Source: G038396625 sp038396625
GTDB lineage: Bacteria; Bacillota; Clostridia; Peptostreptococcales; Thermotaleaceae
DNA: 64,000 nt
Assembly: GCA_038396625.1 (NCBI GenBank)
Contig: CP121688.1
Coordinates: 3,472,001-3,536,000, forward strand
Direction of reading: 5' to 3'
The translations under genes and the position numbers were made by a program. The notes beneath the pieces were generated by a model that did not search any database, was not told where the DNA came from, and saw only the letters and a program-made list of their open reading frames with translations. Below, piece by piece: positions 9,038-17,811 of this stretch. The first letter of the stretch is position 1. Each line of letters starts with the position of its first letter.

Positions 9038-10069
9038 CTATTTTTTTCCTAGTTTTTCTCTGACAATATTCGCCCTACGGATATCTCTTTCATTGCCTGT
9101 TAAATTTTTCTCCGCAATTTTCTGAAGATAAGCAGGCTGTGTCATCACCATGATTTCATTCATATTGTCTATAGAGACATCCTTTAATATTCCTATATCT
9201 ATACCCAATCGTACATCAGATAAAAACTTCATACATTCTTGAGAAGTAAGAATTCTAGCATTAGACAAAATTCCAAAGGATCGATGGATCCTATCTTCAA
9301 GCTGCATCTTGCTGTTGGTTAACAAGGTACTTCTCGCATCTCTTTCTTTTTGAATAATTTGTCTTGTCACATCCTTTAAATTTCCAATAATCTCTTCTTC
9401 GCTTCTTCCTAATGTAAGCTGATTAGAAATTTGAAATACATTACCCACAAACTCTGTTCCTTCTCCATAAATACCTCGCACAGCTAATCCAATTTGATTT
9501 GCTGCCTGTAAGATTCTATTGATGTATCCTGTCATCGTTAAAGCAGGTAAATGAATCATGACAGATGCACGAATCCCTGTTCCCACATTGGTTGGACAGG
9601 ATGTTAAATACCCTAACTTTTCATCAAACGCATACTTAACCTTTTCCTCTAATACATCATCTACTTGATCTGCAATCTTCCAAGCTTCATTCAACTGAAA
9701 GCCTGGGAGTAGGCATTGAATTCTTATGTGATCTTCCTCATTCATCATAATGCTTATGGATTCATCTTTATTCAATAATACTGCACTTTTTTCAAAATTA
9801 GCCATTAAATAAGGACTAATCATATGCTTTTCTACCAATACCTGTCTTTCTAGCTGCGCTATTTCATTTAATACAAAAAGGTCGAAAGTCTCCTCTGATC
9901 CACTTTCTTTTGCTGTAATTGCCCTATGAATTTCTTCAAACACATCTTTGCTCTTTGTTTTTGTTAAAGCTACCGGGAAAGGATAATCCTCCAAATTCCT
10001 TGCCAACCGAATTCTGCTACTGATAATGATATCATGATCTGGCCCCAGTTGATCTATCCATTGTGTCAT
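9038..10069 (-). CDS. mcsB: Protein-arginine kinase McsB
   Basis: 343 residues from the ATG that follows GGGGGTGA at proper spacing; a GTG nine bases upstream overlaps this ribosome site and is less likely. McsB is related to guanido kinases and phosphorylates arginines on damaged proteins and on CtsR, marking them for ClpCP. Kinase signature IIISSRIRLARNLEDYPFP is at about residues 16-34 and the catalytic-site motif TSCPTNVGTGIRASVMIHLP at about 165-185. Spacing to mcsA and clpC is 12 and 21 bases. Confidence 0.96.
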   Translation of the reverse strand: MTQWIDQLGPDHDIIISSRIRLARNLEDYPFPVALTKTKSKDVFEEIHRAITAKESGSEETFDLFVLNEIAQLERQVLVEKHMISPYLMANFEKSAVLLNKDESISIMMNEEDHIRIQCLLPGFQLNEAWKIADQVDDVLEEKVKYAFDEKLGYLTSCPTNVGTGIRASVMIHLPALTMTGYINRILQAANQIGLAVRGIYGEGTEFVGNVFQISNQLTLGRSEEEIIGNLKDVTRQIIQKERDARSTLLTNSKMQLEDRIHRSFGILSNARILTSQECMKFLSDVRLGIDIGILKDVSIDNMNEIMVMTQPAYLQKIAEKNLTGNERDIRRANIVREKLGKK

Positions 10070-10081
10070 GTATCTCACCCC

Positions 10082-10594
10082 CTACTTTTCTTCATGTAGC
10101 TGTTTTTCAAGTTCCTTAATTTTATCTCTCAATATAGCCGCTTTTTCAAAGGCTTCTGCCTTTATGGATTTTTCTAATTGCATTTTTAAGTTCTTGATTT
10201 CATTTCTTATTTTTATAGAACTGCCTGCTCTTTTAGGGATCTTTCCTATATGACTTTCATTTCCCTGTACACGTTTTATAAGCATATCAAGTTTTTCATC
10301 AAAAGCATGGTAACATTGAGTACAGCCTAATCTACCTAACTGCTTAAATTGCCCATAGGTCATACCACATTTATCGCACTTTGTAGTTTTTATATAATCA
10401 ACCTTTATGGGAGAATCTTGGATAGAATCCAATAGTCCTGTTAAGAAGTTATTAATTGTAAAGGATGTGTCAAAAGCTACTTCTTCGCTTTGTTTTGCAC
10501 ATTGCTCACATAAATGCAGTTCTGTCTTTTTTTCATTCAATATTTTTGTTACATGCACTGTTGCAGGCCTTTTATTACAATTTTCACACAACAT
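10082..10594 (-). CDS. mcsA: McsA, zinc-binding activator of McsB
   Basis: 170 residues. The ATG at 10594 lies behind GGGGGG and begins one base after the ctsR stop codon, giving MLCENC at the N-terminus; a longer start would overlap ctsR. Four CxxC pairs (CENC, CEQC, CDKC, CTQC) form two zinc sites in the first 110 residues. A C-terminal UVR helix pair (IKNLKMQLEKSIKAEAFEKA) matches the McsA family. McsA stimulates McsB kinase activity and stabilises CtsR. Confidence 0.95.
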   Translation of the reverse strand: MLCENCNKRPATVHVTKILNEKKTELHLCEQCAKQSEEVAFDTSFTINNFLTGLLDSIQDSPIKVDYIKTTKCDKCGMTYGQFKQLGRLGCTQCYHAFDEKLDMLIKRVQGNESHIGKIPKRAGSSIKIRNEIKNLKMQLEKSIKAEAFEKAAILRDKIKELEKQLHEEK

Positions 10595-10595
10595 T

Positions 10596-11066
10596 CTATT
10601 CCCCCCCATGATGTTCTAATAAAACAATCACCATTCGCTTCAATAAATTTGCTCTTACCTCATCTTTTATGTTGATAGGTGTATTGATACTTCTATCACT
10701 GATAGCTACTGTCATCAATAACCGCTCTCTTTCAGTAATAAATCCTCTCTCCTTCAACATATTGATAATAGAAACTCCTTTCATCTTACTAATGGCATTT
10801 CCGATTTGTTCTAATAAGATTTTTACATACTGATTTTTATCAATATTCATTTGTGCAATCTTTATATGTCCTCCGCCACCCCTTCGACTCTCTACTAGAT
10901 ATCCTTTATCTAGAGTAAAACGAGTTGTTAATACATAATTAATTTGTGAAGGCGCACAATCAAAATAACTGGCTAACTCATTCCTTTGAATCTCAACTGC
11001 TCGATTATTTGCATCCTTTAATAATTCTTTTATAAAAATTTCAATAATATCACTTAATCTCGCCAT
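10596..11066 (-). CDS. ctsR: CtsR, repressor of class III heat-shock genes
   Basis: 156 residues starting MARLSDIIE; ATG preceded by GGAG, three codons inside a possible GTG start. The N-terminal winged helix (residues 1-75) has the family motif RNELASYFDCAPSQINYVLTTRF and the glycine-rich wing ESRRGGGGHIKI (DNA-contacting tetraglycine loop). The C-terminal part is the McsB-interacting dimer domain. First gene of the operon, with a perfect CtsR operator just upstream, so autoregulation is expected. Confidence 0.97.
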   Translation of the reverse strand: MARLSDIIEIFIKELLKDANNRAVEIQRNELASYFDCAPSQINYVLTTRFTLDKGYLVESRRGGGGHIKIAQMNIDKNQYVKILLEQIGNAISKMKGVSIINMLKERGFITERERLLMTVAISDRSINTPINIKDEVRANLLKRMVIVLLEHHGGE

Positions 11067-11080
11067 ACCGCACACTCCAA

Positions 11081-11097
11081 TTTGACTTTCTTTGACT
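11081..11097 (-). promoter_or_regulatory. CtsR operator (tandem heptads)
   Basis: On the minus strand AGTCAAA-GAA-AGTCAAA, two exact direct heptads with a 3-base spacer, matches the CtsR box consensus (A/G)GTCAAA-NAN-(A/G)GTCAAA. It lies between the -10 element and the ctsR ribosome site, covering the transcript start. Confidence 0.93.
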
Positions 11098-11099
11098 TT

Positions 11100-11128
11100 A
11101 TTGTAATGAAATTTTCTTTATCCTTCAA
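11100..11128 (-). promoter_or_regulatory. Sigma-A promoter of ctsR operon
   Basis: Minus strand TTGAAG, 17 bases, TACAAT, immediately followed by the CtsR box. Confidence 0.75.
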
Positions 11129-11239
11129 ATCTAATTTGATATAATTTAGAAGTGTTTTTTTTATTTATGAGTGATTATATTAATTTTTCTTTCATTTTCT
11201 ATCTATTTTTCCTTTTTTCTCGATTTTGAAGAAAACCAA

Positions 11240-11488
11240 TCATCGATTGGCTTTCTTTTTCCTATGGGCAATAATATGATATGTATTTTCTTTATGGCCT
11301 CCTTTAGGCAAAACATCAAATCCATGATTCCGTAAAATATCAAATAGATAGTCAGACTGAGCTGCATCATTTCCTTCCATCGTAATGATCAACTCATCAT
11401 CGTATCCCACCTGCTTTATGACATCGATTAATTTAGTATTTGCATTCATGCCTAATTCTTTATCAAAGTTTATATAGTGATCTGTCAT
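11240..11488 (-). CDS. Small protein, possibly TusA-like fold without the active cysteine
   Basis: 82 residues; ATG behind GAGGAGGAATATA. No signal or membrane segment, no cysteine. The pattern LIDVIKQVGYDDELIITMEGNDAAQSDYLFDILRNHG, then a strand NTYHIIAHRK, resembles the last two thirds of TusA/YeeD-type sulfur carrier domains, in which a helix is followed by a DEL-type strand, a helix and a final strand. The defining N-terminal CPxP motif is absent, so sulfur-carrier activity is unlikely. It lies alone between ctsR and the EF-G-like gene. Treat as unknown. Confidence 0.7.
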   Translation of the reverse strand: MTDHYINFDKELGMNANTKLIDVIKQVGYDDELIITMEGNDAAQSDYLFDILRNHGFDVLPKGGHKENTYHIIAHRKKKANR

Positions 11489-11565
11489 TATATTCCTCCT
11501 CTTTTTTCCTAATCCTTACTATTTTTTACAATGTTCCCGATATTATGCCTACTTTTCAATATAAA

Positions 11566-11599
11566 AATCAGGATGACACTTATTAGTGCCATCCTGATT
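11566..11599 (-). terminator. Intrinsic terminator of the EF-G-like gene
   Basis: AATCAGGATG (11566-11575) pairs with CATCCTGATT (11590-11599), extended by CAC/GTG with one mismatch. The minus side ends in TTTTTAT. Confidence 0.85.
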
Positions 11600-11607
11600 C
11601 TATAAAC

Positions 11608-13674
11608 CTATTTATTTTGTTTTGTGGCCTCAATCACTTTTTGGCTAAGATGCTGAGGTACTTCTTCATATCTTGTAAACTCCATAGTGAAACTTCCACG
11701 CGCTTGGGTCATAGAGCGTAAATCCGTAGCATATTTAAATAATTCTGCTTGAGGAGCTTCTGCAATTACTTTTTGATTACCATCCGCTAAAGGTTCCATT
11801 CCTAAAATTCTTCCTCTTCGCTTATTCATATCACCCATAATATCTCCCATATAATCCTCAGGTAATATGATTTCTAAGCGCATAATTGGTTCAAGAAGTA
11901 CAGGTGTAGCTGCCTCCATTCCTTTTTTAAATGCTAAGGATGCTGCAATTTTAAATGCCATTTCAGAAGAGTCTACATCATGGTAAGAACCATCATATAA
12001 AGTAGCTTTGAGGTTTACTACTGGATATCCAGCTAAAACTCCTGAAACCAAACATTCTCTCAAACCCTTTTCAACAGCTGGAATATAATTTTTAGGTACT
12101 GATCCCCCAAATATTTCTTCCGTAAAAATAAATTCTTCTTGTGCGGGTTCAAATCGCATCTTAACATCTCCATACTGTCCATGTCCTCCAGATTGCTTTT
12201 TATGTTTTCCCTGTACATCGGATTTTCCTTTAATGGTTTCCCTGTAAGGAACAATTGGATCTGCTAATTCTACATCTACACCGAATTTACCTTTTAGCTT
12301 ACTTGTAATAACGTTGATATGCATATCTCCTTGACCACCGATCAAGGTTTGTTTCGTCTCTACATTTCTATGGACTATAAAAGTAGGATCCTCTTCTATT
12401 AATCTTGTAAGTCCTGTACCAATTTTTTCTTCATCTCCCTTAGCCTTTGGCATAACTGCCATAAATAATGTTGGCTGAGGAAATTGAATGGTTTCGTATT
12501 GAATAGGATGATGTTTGTCACATAGCGTATGGCCTGTTAAAGCATGTGTAAGCTTTGCAACAGCAGCAATATCTCCTGCAACAATCTTATCTACTGGAAT
12601 TTGATTTTTTCCTCTTAAAAGGAATAAATTACCAATTTTTTCCGTTTCATCTTTTTGTGGATTGTATACTTCCATATCTGATTTCAGTTCTCCTGAAATA
12701 ATTTTCATTAAAGATATTTTTCCGACATATGGGTCAACCACGGTCTTAAAAACCAATCCTGAGAATGGCTCTGATGGATCAATTTTTCGTACTAGTTGTT
12801 GATTATCTTTGGGGTTTATACCTTCATAGGGTTTCATATCTTTAGGTGTAGGCATATAAGCATCAATCATGTCCAATAATGTATGTACACCAATATTGTT
12901 AACGGCTGATCCTACAAATACAGGTACAATGTCTCCTTCTAAAACACCTCGACGTAAACCATCATGAATTTCTTCTGCTGTAAATTCTTCTCCATTAAAG
13001 AATTTTTCCATCAAGACTTCATCGCTTTCTGCTACGGATTCAATGAGCATTTCTCGAATTGGCTCTATTTTATCCATCAATTCTTCTGGGACTGGTACGT
13101 CTACGCATTCCTTGCCATTATATGATCTACCTACCATATCAACGACATTAATAAAGCCTTTAAAATTATTTTCCGCTCCTAGCGGAATGGCAAAAGGTGC
13201 AATCGCTTTCCCAAATTTGTCTCTTAGTTCATTGATTACTTTATCATAATTAATATTTTCTTTATCCATTTTGTTCAAGAATATGAATTTGGGCATCTTT
13301 TTGAGACTTGTATATTTCCATACTTTTTCTGTACCAACTTCTACACCTGAGCTTGCATCTACGATGATAATCGCTCCTCCAGCAATTCTCAAGGCACTAT
13401 TTACCTCTCCAATAAAATCGAAATATCCAGGTGTATCTAGTATATTATACTTGCAATTTTTCCATTCCACAGGAATCAAACTCGTATTAATTGAAAGCTT
13501 TCTATCTATTTCTTGCTTATCAAAATCTGATATGGTATTGCCATCTTCAATTTTCCCAATGCGATTTGTTACGCCTGTAGTAAATAGCATTGCTTCCGTT
13601 AGTGTCGTTTTTCCACAACTACCATGACCTACCAATGCAACATTTCTTATTTGATCACTCAGATATTTCTTCAT
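11608..13674 (-). CDS. Elongation factor G-like translational GTPase
   Basis: 688 residues from the ATG (MKKYLSDQIRN) behind GAGGGGGAGA; the frame is open 21 bases further upstream. GTPase motifs: G1 GHGSCGKTT, G3 DTPGYFDF, G4 NKMDKEN. Domains II to V follow, including the domain IV segment (KKQSGGHGQYGDVKMRFEP, about 505-525) shared with EF-G and a final EF-G C-terminal domain. The sequence is not that of the str-operon fusA: the G1 loop and effector region differ, as in the stand-alone EF-G paralogues of Clostridia. Such paralogues may act in ribosome recycling or stress. It is monocistronic with its own terminator. Confidence 0.9.
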   Translation of the reverse strand: MKKYLSDQIRNVALVGHGSCGKTTLTEAMLFTTGVTNRIGKIEDGNTISDFDKQEIDRKLSINTSLIPVEWKNCKYNILDTPGYFDFIGEVNSALRIAGGAIIIVDASSGVEVGTEKVWKYTSLKKMPKFIFLNKMDKENINYDKVINELRDKFGKAIAPFAIPLGAENNFKGFINVVDMVGRSYNGKECVDVPVPEELMDKIEPIREMLIESVAESDEVLMEKFFNGEEFTAEEIHDGLRRGVLEGDIVPVFVGSAVNNIGVHTLLDMIDAYMPTPKDMKPYEGINPKDNQQLVRKIDPSEPFSGLVFKTVVDPYVGKISLMKIISGELKSDMEVYNPQKDETEKIGNLFLLRGKNQIPVDKIVAGDIAAVAKLTHALTGHTLCDKHHPIQYETIQFPQPTLFMAVMPKAKGDEEKIGTGLTRLIEEDPTFIVHRNVETKQTLIGGQGDMHINVITSKLKGKFGVDVELADPIVPYRETIKGKSDVQGKHKKQSGGHGQYGDVKMRFEPAQEEFIFTEEIFGGSVPKNYIPAVEKGLRECLVSGVLAGYPVVNLKATLYDGSYHDVDSSEMAFKIAASLAFKKGMEAATPVLLEPIMRLEIILPEDYMGDIMGDMNKRRGRILGMEPLADGNQKVIAEAPQAELFKYATDLRSMTQARGSFTMEFTRYEEVPQHLSQKVIEATKQNK

Positions 13675-14001
13675 TAAGTCTCCCCCTCGCTCCATATTTG
13701 TTGTAATATTTAGACAACTATTACTATAATTATTCTCTGCATTTCAGAAAATTCCTCTAATTTTTATCTCTATTTTTAAAAAATTCAATATTTTTTTACA
13801 TGTCTTATTTTTTACTTTTTTTATTTTATAGCTCCAAATTCTTTTCTAAACTTATACATTTTCTATATTATTCCATATTATTTTATTTATATACATAAAA
13901 TGTCTTTTTAGTTTCTCTGTTTATGTTCTTTATACCCAATATCACCATTTTATTTTTTATGCATAGGATAGTAGTAAAATGCTATAAGTAGGTGAATGAA
14001 T
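13675..14001. other. Divergent intergenic region
   Basis: Very AT-rich spacer between the EF-G-like gene (minus) and the aminotransferase (plus). It must hold both promoters. No riboswitch, palindrome or small gene was recognised. Confidence 0.5.
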
Positions 14002-15339
14002 ATGTACGCAAATACGTATCCAGCAAACTTTAAAAATTTGGTTATGGGCGCCGACACAAAGATTCCATTGAGAAACGGCGCTTGGGTAAAAGCTATTAAT
14101 TTTGATAACGCAGCCACCACACCACCCTTCCGATCTGTGCTACAAGAAATTATAAATTTTTCACCTTGGTATTCTTCCATCCACAGAGGAACAGGTTATA
14201 AATCACAGCTCTCATCCAATGTGTATGAACACGCAAGAGAAATTATTGCAGATTTTGTAAAAGCAGATCTTAAGCAAAATAGTCTTATTTTTGTTAAGAA
14301 CACCACTGAAGCCATCAATAAACTCTCTTATCGCTTTTGTGCAGATCCCAAGCAATGCACCATCTTATCTAGTTGTATGGAGCATCATTCCAATGACCTT
14401 CCATGGAGAGATAAATATCAGGTGGATTATATTGCTGTTGACGATTATGGAAGACTGTCATTAGAGGATTTAGAAGAAAAGTTAAGAAAATACAAAGATT
14501 CTCTTGGCCTTGTTACAATTACTGGTGCTTCTAATGTAACAGGATATCGTAACCCTATTCATAAAATTGCTGCTTTAGTACACGAATATGGTGGAAAAAT
14601 TCTTGTAGACGGTGCACAACTAATCCCTCACGTTGCTTTTGATATGAAACCCATGAACGATGCAGAGCATATTGATTTTCTTGTTTTTTCTGCACATAAG
14701 ATGTATGCTCCTTTTGGCATAGGGGTACTAATAGGCCCTAAGTCTACCTTTACAAATGGTGCTCCAGATTATCAAGGAGGCGGTACGGTAGATATGGTTA
14801 CTCATGACTTTATTCGTTGGGCCGATCCTCCCCATAAGGAAGAAGCAGGATCTCCCAATATCATAGGTGTTGTTGCCTTAGTAGCAGCAATTCAAACCTT
14901 AAATAAGATTGGAATGCCAAATATTGAAACATATGAAAATAATCTCATGCACTATACTCTTCAAAAACTTAAAAGGATTCCTGATCTCCATTTATTTTGT
15001 CCGAATGAACTCTGTACAGATCAGGTAGGGATTATTCCTTTTAATCTAGAAGATATGTCTCATGAAATGGTAGCAAAAATCCTTTCTTATGAAGCAGGAA
15101 TTGCAGTTCGAAATGGCTGTTTTTGTGCGCAGCCATATATTCAACATTTACTTCATATTTCTCCGGAAGAAGTTAAAGCTCGAATTCAGAATCCGATCCT
15201 TTATCATCCTGGTATGGTTCGTGTCAGTTTTGGATTGTATAATGATTATGCAGAAATCGATACCTTTGTTCAAATGCTTTATTGTATTGCTAAAAACAAA
15301 GCTTATTTTCTTGAAAAATATCGTGTATTGGATAAATAG
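14002..15339 (+). CDS. Aminotransferase class V, cysteine desulfurase-like (SufS type)
   Basis: 445 residues; the second ATG has the better spacing from AGGTG, the first (13996) nearly overlaps it. PLP-dependent. Seen: substrate loop INFDNAATTPPF near residue 32, HHSNDLPW (PLP-stacking His) near 130, DGAQLIPH with the cofactor Asp near 210, the Schiff-base lysine in FSAHKMYAPFG near 235, and a C-terminal RNGCFCAQPY with two cysteines where SufS carries its persulfide Cys. No sufU, sufBCD or iscU is nearby. The role could be sulfur mobilisation or selenocysteine lyase activity; the exact substrate is not determined. Confidence 0.85.
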   Translation: MYANTYPANFKNLVMGADTKIPLRNGAWVKAINFDNAATTPPFRSVLQEIINFSPWYSSIHRGTGYKSQLSSNVYEHAREIIADFVKADLKQNSLIFVKNTTEAINKLSYRFCADPKQCTILSSCMEHHSNDLPWRDKYQVDYIAVDDYGRLSLEDLEEKLRKYKDSLGLVTITGASNVTGYRNPIHKIAALVHEYGGKILVDGAQLIPHVAFDMKPMNDAEHIDFLVFSAHKMYAPFGIGVLIGPKSTFTNGAPDYQGGGTVDMVTHDFIRWADPPHKEEAGSPNIIGVVALVAAIQTLNKIGMPNIETYENNLMHYTLQKLKRIPDLHLFCPNELCTDQVGIIPFNLEDMSHEMVAKILSYEAGIAVRNGCFCAQPYIQHLLHISPEEVKARIQNPILYHPGMVRVSFGLYNDYAEIDTFVQMLYCIAKNKAYFLEKYRVLDK

Positions 15340-15458
15340 TATATGGATAGGTGCTATAGCTTTAAAGTTCCATCTCGTTATTGTCATGATGTCCTACGCT
15401 TTTTCTGATTTTATCACATTAGATTCATGTGACAACGTCCCCCAAATATTCATCCTTT

Positions 15459-15497
15459 AAGAAGCCTTTTCACGCCTAGCATAAAAAGGCTTCTTTT
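15459..15497 (+). terminator. Intrinsic terminator
   Basis: AAGAAGCCTTTT (15459-15470) pairs with AAAAGGCTTCTT (15484-15495), followed by TT. Separates the aminotransferase from the DsrE-like gene. Confidence 0.8.
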
Positions 15498-15556
15498 GGT
15501 TACACTAAATTTAGTCTGTCATTGATAGAATTATACTTACAGAAGGAGGGGTTGCA

Positions 15557-16033
15557 TTGAGTAAAAAAATGAGTTTGCTTATGTTCAGTGGTGACTATGA
15601 TAAGGCATTGGTATCGATGATCTTAGCAAATACAGCAAGAGAAATGGAAATAGATGTTACAATATTCTTCGCATTTTGGGGGCTTTTTTTATTAAGAGAT
15701 CCTCAACACATGACAATGGAAAACAAAACAAATTTTGAAAAAATGTTTGGCGTAATGACACCTAAAGGCCCTGAAGATTTACCTTTATCTAAAATGAACT
15801 TTAGCGGATTGGGTAAAAAAATGCTCCTTGAAATGATGAAAGATGATGAGGCACCTTCATTAATAGATTTCTTAAATGGTGCACGAAAAAAAGGTGTGAG
15901 ATTTTATGGTTGCAAATTATCTATGGAAATCATGGGCTTTAAAGAAGAAGAGCTTATTCCTGAATTAGAAATTGTTACAGCAGAAGATTATATCAAGGAT
16001 GCCTTGCATGCAGATATTCAGTTGCTTATATAA
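15557..16033 (+). CDS. DsrE/DsrF/DrsH-like family protein
   Basis: 158 residues, TTG start with AGAAGGAGGGG just upstream. Rossmann-like DsrE fold: N-terminal strand MSLLMFSGDYDKALVSMILANTAREM (the SGDxDKA motif of the peroxiredoxin-family/DrsH group), then IDVTIFFAFWGLFLL, a helical insertion, and VRFYGCKLSMEIMGF with a conserved Cys near residue 122. Members act in sulfur transfer or disulfide chemistry. It follows a cysteine desulfurase-like gene on the same strand, though a terminator separates them. Function in this organism is not established. Confidence 0.85.
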   Translation: MSKKMSLLMFSGDYDKALVSMILANTAREMEIDVTIFFAFWGLFLLRDPQHMTMENKTNFEKMFGVMTPKGPEDLPLSKMNFSGLGKKMLLEMMKDDEAPSLIDFLNGARKKGVRFYGCKLSMEIMGFKEEELIPELEIVTAEDYIKDALHADIQLLI

Positions 16034-16046
16034 ACACATTCATGGA

Positions 16047-16082
16047 GATGCAGCAGAAGAAAAGATTTTCTCCTGCTACATC
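16047..16082 (+). terminator. Hairpin after the DsrE-like gene
   Basis: AGCAG-a-AGAAAA pairs with TTTTCT-c-CTGCT around a very short loop, starting 18 bases after the stop codon. No long T-run follows, so the terminator call is tentative. Confidence 0.45.
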
Positions 16083-16198
16083 TTCGGAGCGCTTGTATGT
16101 TTTTCTTTCGTAGTGAATTTCCTATTGAAAGAAGAGTATCGGCTCAGCATTTTTCTCTCCCTAATGATTCGTCATAGGACTTATAGGCTTTCTCACTA

Positions 16199-16354
16199 TC
16201 ATTTGTCCTGTAAAAACTTCTTTTTAAAATGTGTATGTTCTTTATACTCCTCTTCACTTAATAATGATTCTTCCTTTAATTTGTCCAGCATCTCAATCAT
16301 GGCCACGCAAAGTTTTTTTAAATCTTCTTTAACTTTTTCGGTTTCATGGCTCAT
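16199..16354 (-). CDS. Small 51-residue charged helical protein
   Basis: Open frame from ATG at 16354 to TGA at 16199, with GGGAGG nine bases upstream. The product starts MSHETEKVKEDLKKLCVAMI and ends HFKKKFLQDK. It is rich in Lys and Glu, has one Cys, and is predicted to be almost entirely helical (amphipathic, coiled-coil-like). A good ribosome site, a full codon frame and a free intergenic position make it a credible gene. I do not recognise a family; small clostridial DUF proteins of this size and composition are common. Confidence 0.65.
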   Translation of the reverse strand: MSHETEKVKEDLKKLCVAMIEMLDKLKEESLLSEEEYKEHTHFKKKFLQDK

Positions 16355-16529
16355 TTGGCCAAGCCTCCCTTAACAATCTCTTTGTATTCACCTTTATAAT
16401 TTATTGTTATATAGAATGTTTATTAAGTATTCACTAAAAATTGTAAAATTCCTCTATTTTCCATAAACTTTTATTCTAATTAGGGCTTTTGTATTATTCT
16501 ATAGTTCTCTGATACCAAAGCAAACTATA

Positions 16530-16563
16530 AAAAAGAACAGATCTAAATCATCTGCCCTTTTTC
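16530..16563 (-). terminator. Weak terminator-like hairpin after the VOC gene
   Basis: AAAAAGAACAGAT and ATCTGCCCTTTTT pair with two mismatches around a 7-base loop; the minus side ends in CTTTTTTAT. Confidence 0.45.
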
Positions 16564-16624
16564 CCTACTATTCTATTCTGTTGAAATGAGGTATCGTCTT
16601 ACTCTAAAGTATCTACATACGTAA

Positions 16625-16996
16625 TTATTTTTTTTCTGGCAATATTTCAACCCAGTAACCGTCTGGATCTTCAATAAAATATATGCCCATGGCTTTATTC
16701 TCATAGCAGATGCATCCCATTTCTTTATGCAGCGCATGAGCCCGTTCAAAATCACTGGTTGTAAAGGCAAGATGAAATTCATTGTCTCCTAAGTTATAAG
16801 GCCTTGCCCAATCCCGGAGCCAAGTTAACTCTAATTTGTGGGGCGTGGTTTCATCTCCTAAAAATACAAGTATAAAGCTACCATCTTCTGCTTCTTTTCT
16901 TCTTGTTTCTACCAATCCTAATGCTTGATTGTAAAAAGTCAAGCTTTTTTCTAAATTTAAGACGTTTATATTATTGTGATCGAATGTAAATTGCAT
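16625..16996 (-). CDS. VOC-family (glyoxalase I-like) metalloprotein
   Basis: 123 residues from the second ATG, which has a proper distance from GAGGAGGA; the first is only one base from it. Two beta-alpha-beta-beta-beta modules of the vicinal oxygen chelate fold. Candidate metal ligands: the N-terminal strand FTFDHNNINVLNLEKSLTFYNQALG (His), HKLELT (Glu), NEFHLAFTT (His) and the C-terminal DPDGYWVEILPE (Glu), matching the four-ligand pattern of glyoxalase I. It could act as lactoylglutathione lyase, yet the organism may lack glutathione, so the substrate is open. Confidence 0.85.
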   Translation of the reverse strand: MQFTFDHNNINVLNLEKSLTFYNQALGLVETRRKEAEDGSFILVFLGDETTPHKLELTWLRDWARPYNLGDNEFHLAFTTSDFERAHALHKEMGCICYENKAMGIYFIEDPDGYWVEILPEKK

Positions 16997-17357
16997 CTTC
17001 ATTCCTCCTCTTCTTATAGCCGTTTTATTGATTCTTCTGAATCTATTCTTAGTATAACATATCTCTCAAAATCGTGAATACCCCATTTCACCATCCCCTC
17101 TTACACACTGTTTTTGGCGTCACATGTTTTATGTAATAGTTTAAATTTTCCGTATTATTTGTATATTTATTAAAATAAAAAATTTTACATTTTCTTCATT
17201 TTTTTAGTCATAATTTAATAAAATTGCTCATAGTATTATTTCGTGTATTTCTTTTGAAAAATCATTGCGATATGTAATATTTTTATATTTATAAATTTTA
17301 TTGAATATTTATAAATGTTTTATGATATTTTCCATCACATATTAAGGAGGTAGAATA
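16997..17357. other. Divergent intergenic region upstream of the PHA operon
   Basis: About 360 bases, strongly AT-rich, holding the promoters of the VOC gene and of phaJ. I found no sigma-54 element and no structured RNA. Confidence 0.5.
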
Positions 17358-17780
17358 ATGATTACAGATGTGAAGTATAAAGAAATTTGCATAGGCGATA
17401 CAACCTGTATCCATAAAACCATCACAGAGGATTCTATCATAAAATTTGCAGACATTACAGGTGATATAAATCCTATACATCTTGATGATGCATTTGCTTC
17501 TAGGACCATGTTTAAAAAAAGAATTGCCCATGGTATGCTAACAAGCTCCTTCATCTCAGCGGTGTTAGGTACAAAATTGCCAGGTGCTAACACATTATAT
17601 TTAGGCCAAAATCTAAAATTTCTAGCACCTGTATTTATTGGAGATCAATTAACCACTAGTGTTGAAGTTAAAGAAAAAAAAGATGAAAAGCAAATCATTG
17701 TCTTAAGCACAATGATCACAAACCAACTTGGACAAAAAATTGTTTCAGGAGAAGCCGTGGTAAAGAAGATGGAAGTCTAG
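17358..17780 (+). CDS. phaJ: (R)-specific enoyl-CoA hydratase, MaoC-like (PhaJ type)
   Basis: 140 residues, ATG after AAGGAGG. Hydrates trans-2-enoyl-CoA to (R)-3-hydroxyacyl-CoA, linking fatty-acid or butyrate-type intermediates to polyester synthesis. Single hot-dog domain with the hydratase-2 motif: catalytic Asp and His in FADITGDINPIHLDDAFA and RIAHGML (about residues 32-60). It is first in an operon with phaE and phaC, 31 bases before phaE, which supports the PhaJ role over other MaoC functions. Confidence 0.9.
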   Translation: MITDVKYKEICIGDTTCIHKTITEDSIIKFADITGDINPIHLDDAFASRTMFKKRIAHGMLTSSFISAVLGTKLPGANTLYLGQNLKFLAPVFIGDQLTTSVEVKEKKDEKQIIVLSTMITNQLGQKIVSGEAVVKKMEV

Positions 17781-17811
17781 AATAATTTCAATAATATAAG
17801 GGGGATTTATA

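Noticed and set aside
13271..13627. 118-codon plus-strand frame inside the EF-G-like gene
   Set aside because: Antisense to the GTPase domain and without its own ribosome site.
15089..15460. 123-codon frame overlapping the end of the aminotransferase
   Set aside because: Out-of-frame reading of the aminotransferase C-terminus and terminator region.
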